A stretch of 64,000 nucleotides of DNA from an uncultured Clostridia bacterium (lineage in GTDB: Bacteria > Bacillota > Clostridia > TANB77 > CAG-508). Location of the stretch: NCBI GenBank assembly GCA_944392605.1, contig CALXXE010000008.1, forward strand, positions 1-64,000, given 5' to 3'. Both the position numbers and the translations under genes were made by a program. Positions 7,044 through 15,439 of this stretch are shown here, piece after piece (position 1 is the first letter of the stretch; each line of letters starts with the position of its first letter). A model generated the notes under the pieces. The model searched no databases. It worked only from the letters and a program-made list of their open reading frames with translations, and was not told the DNA's origin.

Positions 7044-7733
7044 ATGTTTTTAGGAGATTTGATAAAACAATATAGAACTATTAATAAGTTGTCTTTAAGA
7101 GATTTTGCTTCAAGATGTGGGCTAAGTCATACTTATATTTCTGCCTTAGAAAAAAATATTGACCCTAGAACAGGAAAACCGATTGCACCTACTTTAGATA
7201 CAGTTAAATATGTTGCTAAAGGTATGAATACCTCTATTGAAGAAATATTAAAAGTTTTAGATGAACAACAAGAATTTATTGTAAACCAAGATTTATCTTC
7301 TAATCACAAAGACAACAAAAAAAATGATTCTGCAATTGTCTTTATATATGGCACTATTCCAGCTGGAATACCAATGGAGTGCATAGAAGATATTATAGAT
7401 ACAGAAGAAATATCAGCAGATATGCTAAAAGGTGGAAAGCAATATTTTGGGCTTAGAGTAAAAGGAAATAGTATGGAACCTGAATATCTAGATGGGGATA
7501 CTCTTATATTAGAAAAAGCTGATGATTGTGAAAGCGGAGATGATGCAATAATTATGGTTAATGGAAACGATGGAACTTTCAAAAGGGTTTTTAAGAATGA
7601 AAATGGAATTATTCTACAGCCATTAAATCCTGAGTATTCTCCAGTTGTTTATAGTAATGAACAAATAGAAAATTTACCAGTTCGAATTATTGGTATTGTC
7701 GAAGAAATAAGAAGAAAAAAAAGGAGAAAATAA
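7044..7733 (+). CDS. CI/LexA-like phage repressor (XRE + S24 peptidase)
   Basis: 229 residues. N-terminal XRE HTH at about 8-65 (LSLRDFASRCGLSHTYISAL), linker, then an S24 autoprotease domain. The nucleophile Ser is in GNSMEPEYLDGD and the catalytic Lys in DGTFKRVF. The Ala-Gly-type cleavage region lies around GTIPAGIP. SOS-induced RecA filaments stimulate self-cleavage in this family, so the element is probably inducible by DNA damage. AGGAGG precedes the ATG. Confidence 0.88.
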   Translation: MFLGDLIKQYRTINKLSLRDFASRCGLSHTYISALEKNIDPRTGKPIAPTLDTVKYVAKGMNTSIEEILKVLDEQQEFIVNQDLSSNHKDNKKNDSAIVFIYGTIPAGIPMECIEDIIDTEEISADMLKGGKQYFGLRVKGNSMEPEYLDGDTLILEKADDCESGDDAIIMVNGNDGTFKRVFKNENGIILQPLNPEYSPVVYSNEQIENLPVRIIGIVEEIRRKKRRK

Positions 7734-7734
7734 T

Positions 7735-8223
7735 ATGGGTATATTTAGTAGATTATTTAATAAAAACAATGAAAACATATGTAAAGATAAAACTAGCAAA
7801 TATTACAATTATGATATTGAAACTATGAAACATGCTCAATATCAAGAAAAATATGGAGAATTATGGAATTTAATAGGAGAATACACTCAAAAAATAAATA
7901 CTTATTATTCAGATTATATAAATACTAACAGCAAAGAGGCTTTTAATAACCTTTTTGTATATTGTAATAAATATTTTGATTTAATTCCAAAATTTGAAGA
8001 AGCTAGAAAAGAAGATACTAGAATAAATGGAACTATTTATAAAAACCCATATTATTGTGTGGCTTATCACAAATTAGCAATGGCTTATGAAAAAGCTGAA
8101 TGTTACAATAGTGCAATAAATGTTTGTGAAGAAGCAATTGATAAAGGCTATACAGATGGAACAAAGGGTGGTTTTGAAGCAAGATTAAATAGACTAAAGA
8201 AAAAACAAAGTGAAATAAAATAA
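7735..8223 (+). CDS. TPR-like hypothetical protein
   Basis: 162 residues, co-transcribed with the repressor (AAGGAG lies within the repressor's last codons). Residues about 95-160 look like two TPR-type helical hairpins (YHKLAMAYEKAECYNSAINV). The N-terminus is polar. This is often seen as a lysogenic accessory gene; the function is unknown. Confidence 0.55.
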   Translation: MGIFSRLFNKNNENICKDKTSKYYNYDIETMKHAQYQEKYGELWNLIGEYTQKINTYYSDYINTNSKEAFNNLFVYCNKYFDLIPKFEEARKEDTRINGTIYKNPYYCVAYHKLAMAYEKAECYNSAINVCEEAIDKGYTDGTKGGFEARLNRLKKKQSEIK

Positions 8224-8273
8224 ATAGATAACGTATCCCTCGCCAAAGTTTTACATTATCTATTCTAGCAAAC

Positions 8274-8332
8274 TACTTGTATAAGCAGTTTTATTATATA
8301 ATTATACTATAATATACTTTCTTATACAAGTA
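8274..8332. repeat. 12-bp perfect inverted repeat before the recombinase
   Basis: TACTTGTATAAG (8274-8285) pairs with CTTATACAAGTA (8321-8332). TATAAT at 8308-8313 lies between the arms. It may be an operator for the recombinase gene, or a recombinase-binding site; the sequence alone does not decide. Confidence 0.5.
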
Positions 8333-8361
8333 CCAAAAATTTGTTTAAGGAGGTATTTTTT

Positions 8362-9723
8362 ATGAAATATGTAGCTTGTTATTGCCGTGTAAGTACAGAT
8401 GAACAGGCTAAGTTTGGTTTTTCTATACAAGCACAAAAAGATGCTTTAGAAAAATACTGTAAAGAAAATAAATACAAGTATGAATTTTATGTAGATGAAG
8501 GTATTTCTGCTTCTTCTATGAAAAAAAGAAAAGCATTACAAGAAATGCTAAATAAAAGCAATGTTTTTGATATGATATTATTTACAAAACTAGATAGATT
8601 AAGTAGAAATGTATTAGATGCTAATAATATAAATAAAATTCTACAAGAAAATAATTGTACTATGAAAGCAATAGATGAAGATGATATTGATACTTCTACT
8701 GCAGATGGAACTTTTATATTTAATTTAAAAGTATCTTTAGCACAAAGAGAAATAGGAAAAACCTCTGAAAGAATTAACTTTGTATTTAAAAATAAACGTG
8801 AAAAAGGCGAGGTTACCTCAGGAACAAAAAAATATGGATATGATATAGTTGATAAGCATTTTAAAATAAATCCATCAGAAGCTGAAAATATTGTAAATTT
8901 GTATAAGTATTTTATAAATGTTAATGGAGATATGAAAAAAACATACAAATACTTTATACAACATTTTGAAGGTAAAGGCTATGATGCTCTTTCTAACTAT
9001 CTTAAAGACACGTCTTACATAGGAAAATATAAACTATATAGAAAAAATGTGTATTTAGATAACTATATACCTGCCATAATGTCAACTGATTTATGGCAAA
9101 AAGTGCAAGATTTAAGACCAAAAAAAACAATATCCAAAAACAATGTGGAAGACATTTTTTCAGGATTAATTTATTGCTATAATTGTAAATCTAGAATGTA
9201 TAAAAAAGTAGATAATAGAACAAAAAATAAAGTCATAAGATATTGTTGCAATAATTCATATTTATATGAAAAAGGTAAAGAAGAAAAAAAATGTATTAAT
9301 AATGCTACAATTAGAGAAGAAGACATAGAACAGTATCTATTAGAAAACTTATTTAAAGAATTTAATAAATATAAATTAAATGCAAAAATAGAAAAAGAAA
9401 TAGTAACTTCTTCTAATCTTCAAAAAATAAAACAGTTAGAAAAGAAAGTATTAAAATTAAAAGATTTATACTTAGACGATTTAATAGATAAAGAAACTTA
9501 TAAAAAAGATTACACTAAATATACTAAAGAAATTGAAAACTTAAAACAAACAAAGATTATTACAGAAAATCGCGATTTATCACATATTGAAAAGTTATTA
9601 AATTCAAATTATATAGATATATACAACAAACTTACAACAACAAATAAAAAGAAATTCTGGTTATCTATAATTGATAAAATTTATGTATATAGAAGGCAAA
9701 TAAAAGAGGTTACTTTTAAATAA
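8362..9723 (+). CDS. Large serine recombinase (phage integrase)
   Basis: 453 residues. The resolvase domain opens MKYVACYCRVSTDEQ with the nucleophile Ser, and KLDRLSRN carries conserved arginines. A Recombinase domain follows at about 150-250. A zinc ribbon lies at about 275-310 (GLIYCYNCKSRMYKK, then a second Cys pair). A coiled-coil region is at about 350-420. It integrates and excises the element without host factors. The ATG at 8362 follows GGAGG. One arginine is encoded by CGC (9571), showing that CGC is read normally. The gene ends 27 bp from the ferredoxin gene, so the element's right end should lie close to 9,735. Confidence 0.92.
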   Translation: MKYVACYCRVSTDEQAKFGFSIQAQKDALEKYCKENKYKYEFYVDEGISASSMKKRKALQEMLNKSNVFDMILFTKLDRLSRNVLDANNINKILQENNCTMKAIDEDDIDTSTADGTFIFNLKVSLAQREIGKTSERINFVFKNKREKGEVTSGTKKYGYDIVDKHFKINPSEAENIVNLYKYFINVNGDMKKTYKYFIQHFEGKGYDALSNYLKDTSYIGKYKLYRKNVYLDNYIPAIMSTDLWQKVQDLRPKKTISKNNVEDIFSGLIYCYNCKSRMYKKVDNRTKNKVIRYCCNNSYLYEKGKEEKKCINNATIREEDIEQYLLENLFKEFNKYKLNAKIEKEIVTSSNLQKIKQLEKKVLKLKDLYLDDLIDKETYKKDYTKYTKEIENLKQTKIITENRDLSHIEKLLNSNYIDIYNKLTTTNKKKFWLSIIDKIYVYRRQIKEVTFK

Positions 9724-9730
9724 CCTCTTT
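9703..9730. terminator. Bidirectional terminator between recombinase and ferredoxin
   Basis: AAAGAGGTTA (9703-9712) pairs with TAACCTCTTT (9721-9730). The stem covers the recombinase stop codon and serves the converging por-ferredoxin transcript. Confidence 0.7.
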
Positions 9731-9749
9731 CTTTATTTGTAAAAATAAC

Positions 9750-9926
9750 CTAGTCGTTACTTTCCTCTGGTGCTCCGACTGGGCAAACACCAGCACATGT
9801 ACCACATGAAATGCATGCAGAAGCATCTATTTCAAATTTGCTATCTCCTTGTGATATGCATCCTACTGGACATTCAGCAGCACAAGCTCCACAAGAAATA
9901 CATTTATCTGTTATTTTATATGCCAT
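9750..9926 (-). CDS. 2[4Fe-4S] ferredoxin
   Basis: 58 residues with two clostridial CxxCxxCxxxCP motifs (CISCGACAAECP and CISCGTCAGVCP). It carries low-potential electrons. Lying last in the por operon, it is the natural acceptor of electrons from pyruvate oxidation. GGAGGTGAAATAA precedes the ATG. Confidence 0.93.
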   Translation of the reverse strand: MAYKITDKCISCGACAAECPVGCISQGDSKFEIDASACISCGTCAGVCPVGAPEESND

Positions 9927-9959
9927 TTATTTCACCTCCTAAAACATCTTTTCCACTTA

Positions 9960-10907
9960 TTATTCTCTATTTGTGATTTCTTCCAATTTCAATAATTCAT
10001 CCCATCTTCTGTCTACTTCTTTTTGGAATTCTTCAATCATCCATTCATTTCCTGGTTTAAACATATGTTTAAATCTTTTTTGTGGTTTTAAGAATTCTTC
10101 TATTGGTAGTTTTTTAGCTGGTTTGTAATTAATCTTATATTTACCATCTACTACTTCATATAATGGCCAATAACATGTTTCTACTGCTAATTTATTTATT
10201 TGCATTAACATATCTGTTGGATATCCCCATCCTCTTGGGCATGGTGCTAATACATTTAAGAAACATGGTCCTTCTGTATAGATTGCTTTTTCTGCTTTTT
10301 CATATAAGTCTTTAAAATTCATATAACCAATAGTTTGTGCAACATATGGTAGGTGATGTCCTGCCATTATAGTTGTTAAATCTTTTCTTTGTTGCATTTT
10401 TCCAGGAATAACACTTCCTGCTGGTGATGTTGTTGTATCAGCAAAATGTGGTGTTGCAGATGATCTTTGAATACCTGTGTTCATGTATGCACCGTTATCA
10501 TAACATACATAAACCATATCATGTCCACGTTCCATTGCTCCTGATAAACTTTGGATACCTATATCATAAGTTCCTCCATCTCCACCAAATGCAATAAATT
10601 TTGTTGTATTATCTATTTTTCCTTGTTTCTTCATAGATTTATAAGCTGCTTCAGCTCCTGAAAGTGTTGCTCCTGCACATTCGAAAGCTGTATGAATAAA
10701 TGAATCTGTCCATGAAGTATATGGATACATAAACGTTGAAACTTCCATACATCCCGTTGCTACTGCAACTACAGCATGATCTTCTGGTTTTAAAGTTCTC
10801 ATAATCATTCTAGCTGCTGGAGGAGCTCCACAACCAGCACACATTCTATGTCCTGATGTAAATCTTGAAGGTTTATTTGCTACTACTTCTTTTACATTGT
10901 AAGGCAT
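9960..10907 (-). CDS. porB: Pyruvate:ferredoxin oxidoreductase beta subunit
   Basis: 315 residues. Thiamine-pyrophosphate domain: CAGCGAPP near the N-terminus, GDGGTYDIGIQSLSGAMERG and DNGAYMNTG (Mg-TPP motif GDG...N). With PorA, D and G it oxidises pyruvate (or another 2-oxoacid) with CoA to acyl-CoA, CO2 and reduced ferredoxin in the cytoplasm. The start abuts the porA stop. Substrate is assigned from close similarity to PorB; a 2-ketoisovalerate enzyme is less likely. Confidence 0.9.
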   Translation of the reverse strand: MPYNVKEVVANKPSRFTSGHRMCAGCGAPPAARMIMRTLKPEDHAVVAVATGCMEVSTFMYPYTSWTDSFIHTAFECAGATLSGAEAAYKSMKKQGKIDNTTKFIAFGGDGGTYDIGIQSLSGAMERGHDMVYVCYDNGAYMNTGIQRSSATPHFADTTTSPAGSVIPGKMQQRKDLTTIMAGHHLPYVAQTIGYMNFKDLYEKAEKAIYTEGPCFLNVLAPCPRGWGYPTDMLMQINKLAVETCYWPLYEVVDGKYKINYKPAKKLPIEEFLKPQKRFKHMFKPGNEWMIEEFQKEVDRRWDELLKLEEITNRE

Positions 10908-12100
10908 TAGTCTTCAGCCTCCTTTCTTAATCCTAAATATCTATAAGGATTCTTTACTTCTCCTGTTTTTACAATTTCAAATAAGTCATTATATACTTTT
11001 TCAATTTCATCTTCTCTAGTATCTCTACCACCAATACCATAAACATAGTTTACAGATGGTACATGTTTATTATTTACGTACATAGCACTTGTTACATCTT
11101 CAAATAATGCTCCACCTGCAGCATTTAATGAATCTGCTTTATCAAGTATTGCCACTGCTTTTAGATGACTTAGAGCTTCTGCTATTTCATCTACTGGAAA
11201 TGGTCTAAATACACGTAATTTTAATAGACCAACTTTTTGTCCTTGTTCTCTTAATTTGTTTACAACTGCTTTTGCTGTTCCTGCAGTTGAGTTCATACAA
11301 ACAATTGCAACTTCGCTATCTTCCATTTTATATTCTTCAAATAATCCATATTTTCTTCCTGTCATTTTTTCAAAATCTTTTGCTACATCTAAGATTACTT
11401 GTTTAGCATTTTTCATAGCTTCTGCTTGTTGTGCTTTATGTTCAAATAAATAACTTTGAACATCTAATGGTCCTACTGCTATTGGTTCATCTTGATTTAA
11501 TAAATAATGTTTTGGATGATATTCTCCAACAAATTCTTTTACTTTTTCATCTTCTACTAATTCTATATTTTCAATAGAATGTGATGTGATGAATCCATCT
11601 TGGCATACCATTAATGGTAACATTACATTTTCATTTTCTGCAATTCTATGTGCCATTAATGTATTGTCATATGCTTCTTGGTTATTCTCTGAGAATAACA
11701 TTATCCATCCTGCATCTCTAACTCCCATTGCATCTGAATGGTCGTTGTGTATATTTAATGGTCCTGATACAGCTCTGTTTACTAATGATAAAACAATTGG
11801 TAATCTCAAACTAGAAGCAATGTAAATCATTTCCCACATTAATGATAAACCATTTGCAGATGTTGCTGTCATTGCTCTTGCTCCTGCTGCTTCTGCACCA
11901 ATACAAGCTGACATAGCACTATGCTCACTTTCAACTGCAACAAATTCTGTGTCAACTGCACCATTTGCTACAAATGTTGAAAAGTATTGAGGTATTTCTG
12001 TTGATGGTGTTATAGGAAATGCTGCTACTACATCTGGATTAATTTGTTTCATAGCTGTTGCAGCTGCTTCGTTACCACTTAATCTTTCTCTTATACTCAT
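10907..12100 (-). CDS. porA: Pyruvate:ferredoxin oxidoreductase alpha subunit
   Basis: 397 residues with the pyrimidine-binding and transketolase C-terminal-like domains. AAFPITPSTEIPQYF, EHSAMSACIGAEAAGARAMT and ATSANGLSLMWEM are classic PorA motifs. It shares one base with porB and lies after porD. The ATG is supported by GGAAGAAAG just upstream. Confidence 0.92.
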   Translation of the reverse strand: MSIRERLSGNEAAATAMKQINPDVVAAFPITPSTEIPQYFSTFVANGAVDTEFVAVESEHSAMSACIGAEAAGARAMTATSANGLSLMWEMIYIASSLRLPIVLSLVNRAVSGPLNIHNDHSDAMGVRDAGWIMLFSENNQEAYDNTLMAHRIAENENVMLPLMVCQDGFITSHSIENIELVEDEKVKEFVGEYHPKHYLLNQDEPIAVGPLDVQSYLFEHKAQQAEAMKNAKQVILDVAKDFEKMTGRKYGLFEEYKMEDSEVAIVCMNSTAGTAKAVVNKLREQGQKVGLLKLRVFRPFPVDEIAEALSHLKAVAILDKADSLNAAGGALFEDVTSAMYVNNKHVPSVNYVYGIGGRDTREDEIEKVYNDLFEIVKTGEVKNPYRYLGLRKEAED

Positions 12101-12120
12101 ATTCTTTCTTCCTTTCTATT

Positions 12121-12414
12121 TTATTCTTCTTCTTTCATTTCTATTGCTCCAAATGGACAAACTTTTGCGCATACTCCACATCCTTTACAATAGTCATAAT
12201 TAAAGTCTTCTCTTTTCATTTCTTTGTTTACTGGTATTGCATCATCTGGGCAAACTGGGAAACAAAGTCCACATTGTTTGCACTTTTCACTTAAGAATAC
12301 TGGTTTTACACTTCTCCAGTCTCCTGTTTTAAATTCTCTAGCATTACCAGCTTCATAAATATCTCCACCTGGAGTCATTTTCTCCATTGGTGTATTAGGA
12401 TTTATACTTGTCAT
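12121..12414 (-). CDS. porD: Pyruvate:ferredoxin oxidoreductase delta subunit
   Basis: 97 residues with two 4Fe-4S motifs (CKQCGLCFPVCP and CKGCGVCAKVCP). It transfers electrons from the TPP subunit to ferredoxin. Overlaps porG by 4 bases. Confidence 0.92.
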   Translation of the reverse strand: MTSINPNTPMEKMTPGGDIYEAGNAREFKTGDWRSVKPVFLSEKCKQCGLCFPVCPDDAIPVNKEMKREDFNYDYCKGCGVCAKVCPFGAIEMKEEE

Positions 12415-12995
12415 ATCTTTTTTACCTCCTTTAGAGCCATTTCTAAAGCTTTCATATTTCCATCTATTACTTCTGGCTTTTTAGCAAATTTATGTTTAAA
12501 TGATCCTTTCATATCTTCTATTAATTCTTCGTCTGTCATTATCTTGCTTACTTTTACAATTCCAGCTAGCATTGGAGTATTAGGGAAATATCTTCCTAAA
12601 GTTTCTAAAGATATTTTTCTTGCATCTAATGTATAAACATCTCCTTTATATCCTTTTAATTCTTTTTTCAATACTTCTGCTGGCTTTGTTGTATTTATTA
12701 ATATTGCTCCATCTTCTTTTAATCCTGATGTTACATCAACTGACTCAAGTAGTGTGTCATCTACTACTACAACATAATCTGGGTAATAGATATTACTATG
12801 AATTGTAATAGGTTCATCACTTATTCTGTTGTATGCTGTGATTGGTGCTCCCATTCTTTCTGGTCCATATTCAGGAAATCCTTGAATATATTTTCCTGTG
12901 TTAAATGCTGCATCTGCTAAGAGTAAAGAAGCTGTCTTTGCACCTTGTCCACCTCTACCATGCCATCTAATTTCTATCATGTTACTCATATTCAT
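12411..12995 (-). CDS. porG: Pyruvate:ferredoxin oxidoreductase gamma subunit
   Basis: 194 residues. EIRWHGRGGQGAKTASLLLA and the FPEYGPERMGAP loop are the hallmarks of the gamma domain. First gene of the operon, with GGAGG upstream and a consensus promoter further up. Gene order gamma-delta-alpha-beta is the usual one for four-subunit PORs. Confidence 0.92.
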   Translation of the reverse strand: MNMSNMIEIRWHGRGGQGAKTASLLLADAAFNTGKYIQGFPEYGPERMGAPITAYNRISDEPITIHSNIYYPDYVVVVDDTLLESVDVTSGLKEDGAILINTTKPAEVLKKELKGYKGDVYTLDARKISLETLGRYFPNTPMLAGIVKVSKIMTDEELIEDMKGSFKHKFAKKPEVIDGNMKALEMALKEVKKI

Positions 12996-13039
12996 TTAGC
13001 CTCCTTTTTCAAAATTTATATATAATTTTCTACACGCTT

Positions 13040-13068
13040 AGTATATTCCCAAAACCTCTTGTTGTCAA
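13040..13068 (-). promoter_or_regulatory. Promoter of the por operon
   Basis: On the minus strand: TTGACA (13068-13063), 17-base spacer, TATACT (13045-13040), about 45 bases before the porG ATG. Near-consensus housekeeping promoter. Confidence 0.75.
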
Positions 13069-13409
13069 GAATATTTATATAATTTGACCAGTAAGTTTTG
13101 AATAAAATCTCATTACTTTTTTATTTAATAACATTACTGTATTTTACATTTATTCAAGGAATTTATAACCTTCGGGTTATGAGCGAGACTTGACCAGTTT
13201 TTGTAAGTTTGTGAAAATCAGAGTTTTTGTTGGTATTTCAGTATTTGCAAGAGTTTTGCCTTACAAAACATTTGTGCATTTTTAGGGCATTTTTTGAGAA
13301 GATTTTACCCAATTTTTACCCAATATGTGTAGTACATTTGTTCTTAGAGTTCAGGCTCTTGTAAAGAATATTTTATTAATAAAAATTTTAATTTTGGAGG
13401 ATTTAGATT
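13069..13409. other. Left junction of island A: attachment-like core and flanking non-coding DNA
   Basis: No gene seen. At 13162-13183 lies a core (CCTTCGGGTTATGAG plus about 7 bases to its left) shared in the same orientation with 24661-24682 and 45923-45944. At 13304-13322 are two ACCCAA boxes 12 bases apart, similar to paired GCCCAA boxes at the other two junctions; these could be integrase arm sites. The sequence right of the core resembles the equivalent stretch after 24682 (an internal TTGTTGGTAT-like segment), in keeping with two related island ends. Confidence 0.55.
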
Positions 13410-13661
13410 ATGAATAATTTTAGAGAGGAAACTGTTTTAGGTAGACTTACTGATGAAGATAGAAAACATTATATTTATTTTGATGAGATTGCTGAAAATA
13501 TTTTAAAGAATGTTCCTAAACAAAATCAAAAGTATGTAAAGAGTCAATTAGATAAACTTGATAAGAATTTTATGGATTATATTTGTTATTGGAATGAGAA
13601 GTATTATAGGAATGGATTTTGTGATGGAGTTGAATTAATTATTGGTTGTATTGATAAATAA
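13410..13661 (+). CDS. Island end-associated small protein (copy 1), 83 aa
   Basis: Paralogue of the gene at 24851. The C-terminal 20 residues (KYYRNGFCDGVELIIGCIDK) are almost identical. Compared with that copy it lacks 14 residues after MNNFR; the flanking DNA repeat AATTTTAGA explains this as a 42-base deletion between repeats. GGAGG precedes the ATG. Function unknown; found just inside each island's left end, so perhaps involved in island maintenance. Confidence 0.65.
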   Translation: MNNFREETVLGRLTDEDRKHYIYFDEIAENILKNVPKQNQKYVKSQLDKLDKNFMDYICYWNEKYYRNGFCDGVELIIGCIDK

Positions 13662-13668
13662 TTAAAAT

Positions 13669-14377
13669 CATAACCACGTGTAAAACGCGTGGTTTGAACA
13701 AGCCTTAGAAGGGCATATAACATTGCCAGCGCCTAAATGACGCTGGCTTTCACTTCGTTCAAGCCTTGACGTAATGACTACTTTCGCCAACCCTTAAAAG
13801 GGTTATGTGTTTCTCTCTTTGTTAATTTATCTTCTAGTATATCTTCTTTTTCTTGCTCTCTTATATATTTTCTTATTGTTGCTTCGTTTAATCCTACTGT
13901 ACTTACATAATATCCTGTTGCCCAAAAATTACTATTTCCAAATTTATATCTTAAATTTGCGTGTTTGGTAAATATCATCATTGCACTCTTTCCTTTTAAA
14001 TACCCCATAAAACTTGATATCTCTTGTTTTGGTGGTATTGATAATAGCAAATGTACATGGTCTGGCATCATATGTCCTTCTATGATTTCTACCCCTTTCC
14101 ACTTACATAAATCTTTTATATATCCTTGTATATCTTCTCTTAACTTATAATATATTATCTTTCTTCTATATTTCGGTATGAATACTATATGATATTTGCA
14201 ATTCCATTTACTATGTGATAAACTGTTTGCCATAAGGCATCTCTCCTTTCTATGATATTTTTATAGGCTTGAACCCCCATATTATATCATATAAGAGATG
14301 CCTTTCTATAAGTTTTTAATCTCACTCGCATAGCGAGCGGTTTTTGTTTCACTTCGTTCCACAATGCTAAAGCTTAA
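13669..14377. mobile_element. IS200-type insertion sequence
   Basis: The element carries one HUH transposase gene and no TnpB. Its limits can be read by comparing the two copies of the island-end module. In copy 2, TTAAAAT runs directly into TAATCCAAAG. In copy 1 the IS separates these. The left end has a hairpin (AACCACG 13672-13678 with CGTGGTT 13688-13694) and the right end has CTCGC/GCGAG (14325-14337), as expected for single-strand transposition. Ends are uncertain by about 3 bases because AAT is shared. Confidence 0.8.
13778..14233 (-). CDS. tnpA: IS200-family transposase (HUH, Y1)
   Basis: 151 residues: YHIVFIPKYRRK at the start, the metal-binding HUH motif in MMPDHVHLLLSIPP, and the catalytic Tyr in TIRKYIREQEKED. 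Such enzymes move the IS as single-stranded DNA with peel-and-paste chemistry. Length is normal. Confidence 0.93.
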   Translation of the reverse strand: MANSLSHSKWNCKYHIVFIPKYRRKIIYYKLREDIQGYIKDLCKWKGVEIIEGHMMPDHVHLLLSIPPKQEISSFMGYLKGKSAMMIFTKHANLRYKFGNSNFWATGYYVSTVGLNEATIRKYIREQEKEDILEDKLTKRETHNPFKGWRK

Positions 14378-14380
14378 TTA

Positions 14381-14423
14381 ATCCAAAGTTTTTTCAAAAT
14401 TTTGAAAAAACTTTGGATTTTTA
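14381..14423 (+). terminator. Terminator of island-end module (copy 1)
   Basis: A 19-bp arm (ATCCAAAGTTTTTTCAAAA) pairs with its complement ending at 14418 and is followed by Ts. An almost identical structure follows copy 2 at 25154-25192. Separated from its gene by the IS200 insertion. Confidence 0.75.
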
Positions 14424-14514
14424 AGTGTTTTTTTCAAATTGTTAAAAACCTTTTATAAAAGCTTTTTTAAATATTTAATTATAAATAATAGAAAATGTTA
14501 CTGTTTTTATCTGC

Positions 14515-15405
14515 TTATTTGTCATTATATTTTTTAATAATATTAAAATTAGAATAAACAATTTCTGTAGACTTTATTGCCTTTTTGGGATTAATAGTTC
14601 TAGTAATTTCATTTACCTTATACTTATTAAAATTTCCATATATTTGATCTGCTTTATTAGATTCGCTCATTGAAATAAGAAATTTATTGATTTCTATTTT
14701 ACTTATATTTTCTACAAATTTCTCATGCTTAAAAATTGTATTTGTATATAATTCTTGTTTTTTATTTATAACTTTTTCTTCAGGTATATATGGTGGATCA
14801 AAGTAAGCAAAAGCTTTTTGTAATACATTTTGTTTCTTTAACATTTTTAGAAAAATATCATAATCATAGTTATAAAATTCAACACATTGTAATTTTTTTG
14901 AAATTTGTCTCATATTTTCTATATCACAATTAATTTTTTCTTTTTTTCCAAACGGAACATTAAATTTACCATTTTTATTTTCCCTATATACTCCATTATA
15001 TCCAGCTTTCATTAAGAAATAAAAATAAATCGTTTTCTTGTCATTATTGTTGTCTATTTTATTATATTTTTCTCTAATATTATAATAAAAAACTTCTTTT
15101 TCATTAATATCTTTAATCTTATTATATTTATCAGTTATTGTATATATATTTTCATTTAAGAATTCTACATTATCCCTTAAAATAATATAAAAATTTATTA
15201 TATTCTCATTTATATCGTTCACATAAAATTTTTTAAATTTAAATTCTTTAATATTATTCATTAAATTTATCAATACAACTCCTGAGCCCAAAAATGGTTC
15301 TACATAATATTCACTTTCTTTATCAAATAAAGTAAGTACTTCATTTAATATCTTTTTCTTAGAACCCGCCCATCTTATTGGGGAATTAATAACTTCTTTT
15401 TTCAT
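14515..15405 (-). CDS. D12-class DNA adenine N6-methyltransferase (Dam-like)
   Basis: 296 residues. RWAGSKKKI (FxGxK-like SAM motif), EPFLGSGVVLINLM (motif I) and the catalytic DPPY in FAYFDPPYIPEEK define an alpha-type m6A methylase. The start at MKKEVINS (15405) has GGAGTT 6 bases upstream. It is the last gene of the DISARM-like operon and would mark host DNA as self; DISARM class 1 systems also use an adenine methylase. The recognition site cannot be read from sequence. Confidence 0.88.
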   Translation of the reverse strand: MKKEVINSPIRWAGSKKKILNEVLTLFDKESEYYVEPFLGSGVVLINLMNNIKEFKFKKFYVNDINENIINFYIILRDNVEFLNENIYTITDKYNKIKDINEKEVFYYNIREKYNKIDNNNDKKTIYFYFLMKAGYNGVYRENKNGKFNVPFGKKEKINCDIENMRQISKKLQCVEFYNYDYDIFLKMLKKQNVLQKAFAYFDPPYIPEEKVINKKQELYTNTIFKHEKFVENISKIEINKFLISMSESNKADQIYGNFNKYKVNEITRTINPKKAIKSTEIVYSNFNIIKKYNDK

Positions 15406-15439
15406 TTTTTTAACTCCTTCATTAGTTTGTATCATTTTA

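Noticed and set aside
9770..9976. Plus-strand open frame over the ferredoxin gene
   Set aside because: It is antisense to two clear 4Fe-4S motifs and has no ribosome site.
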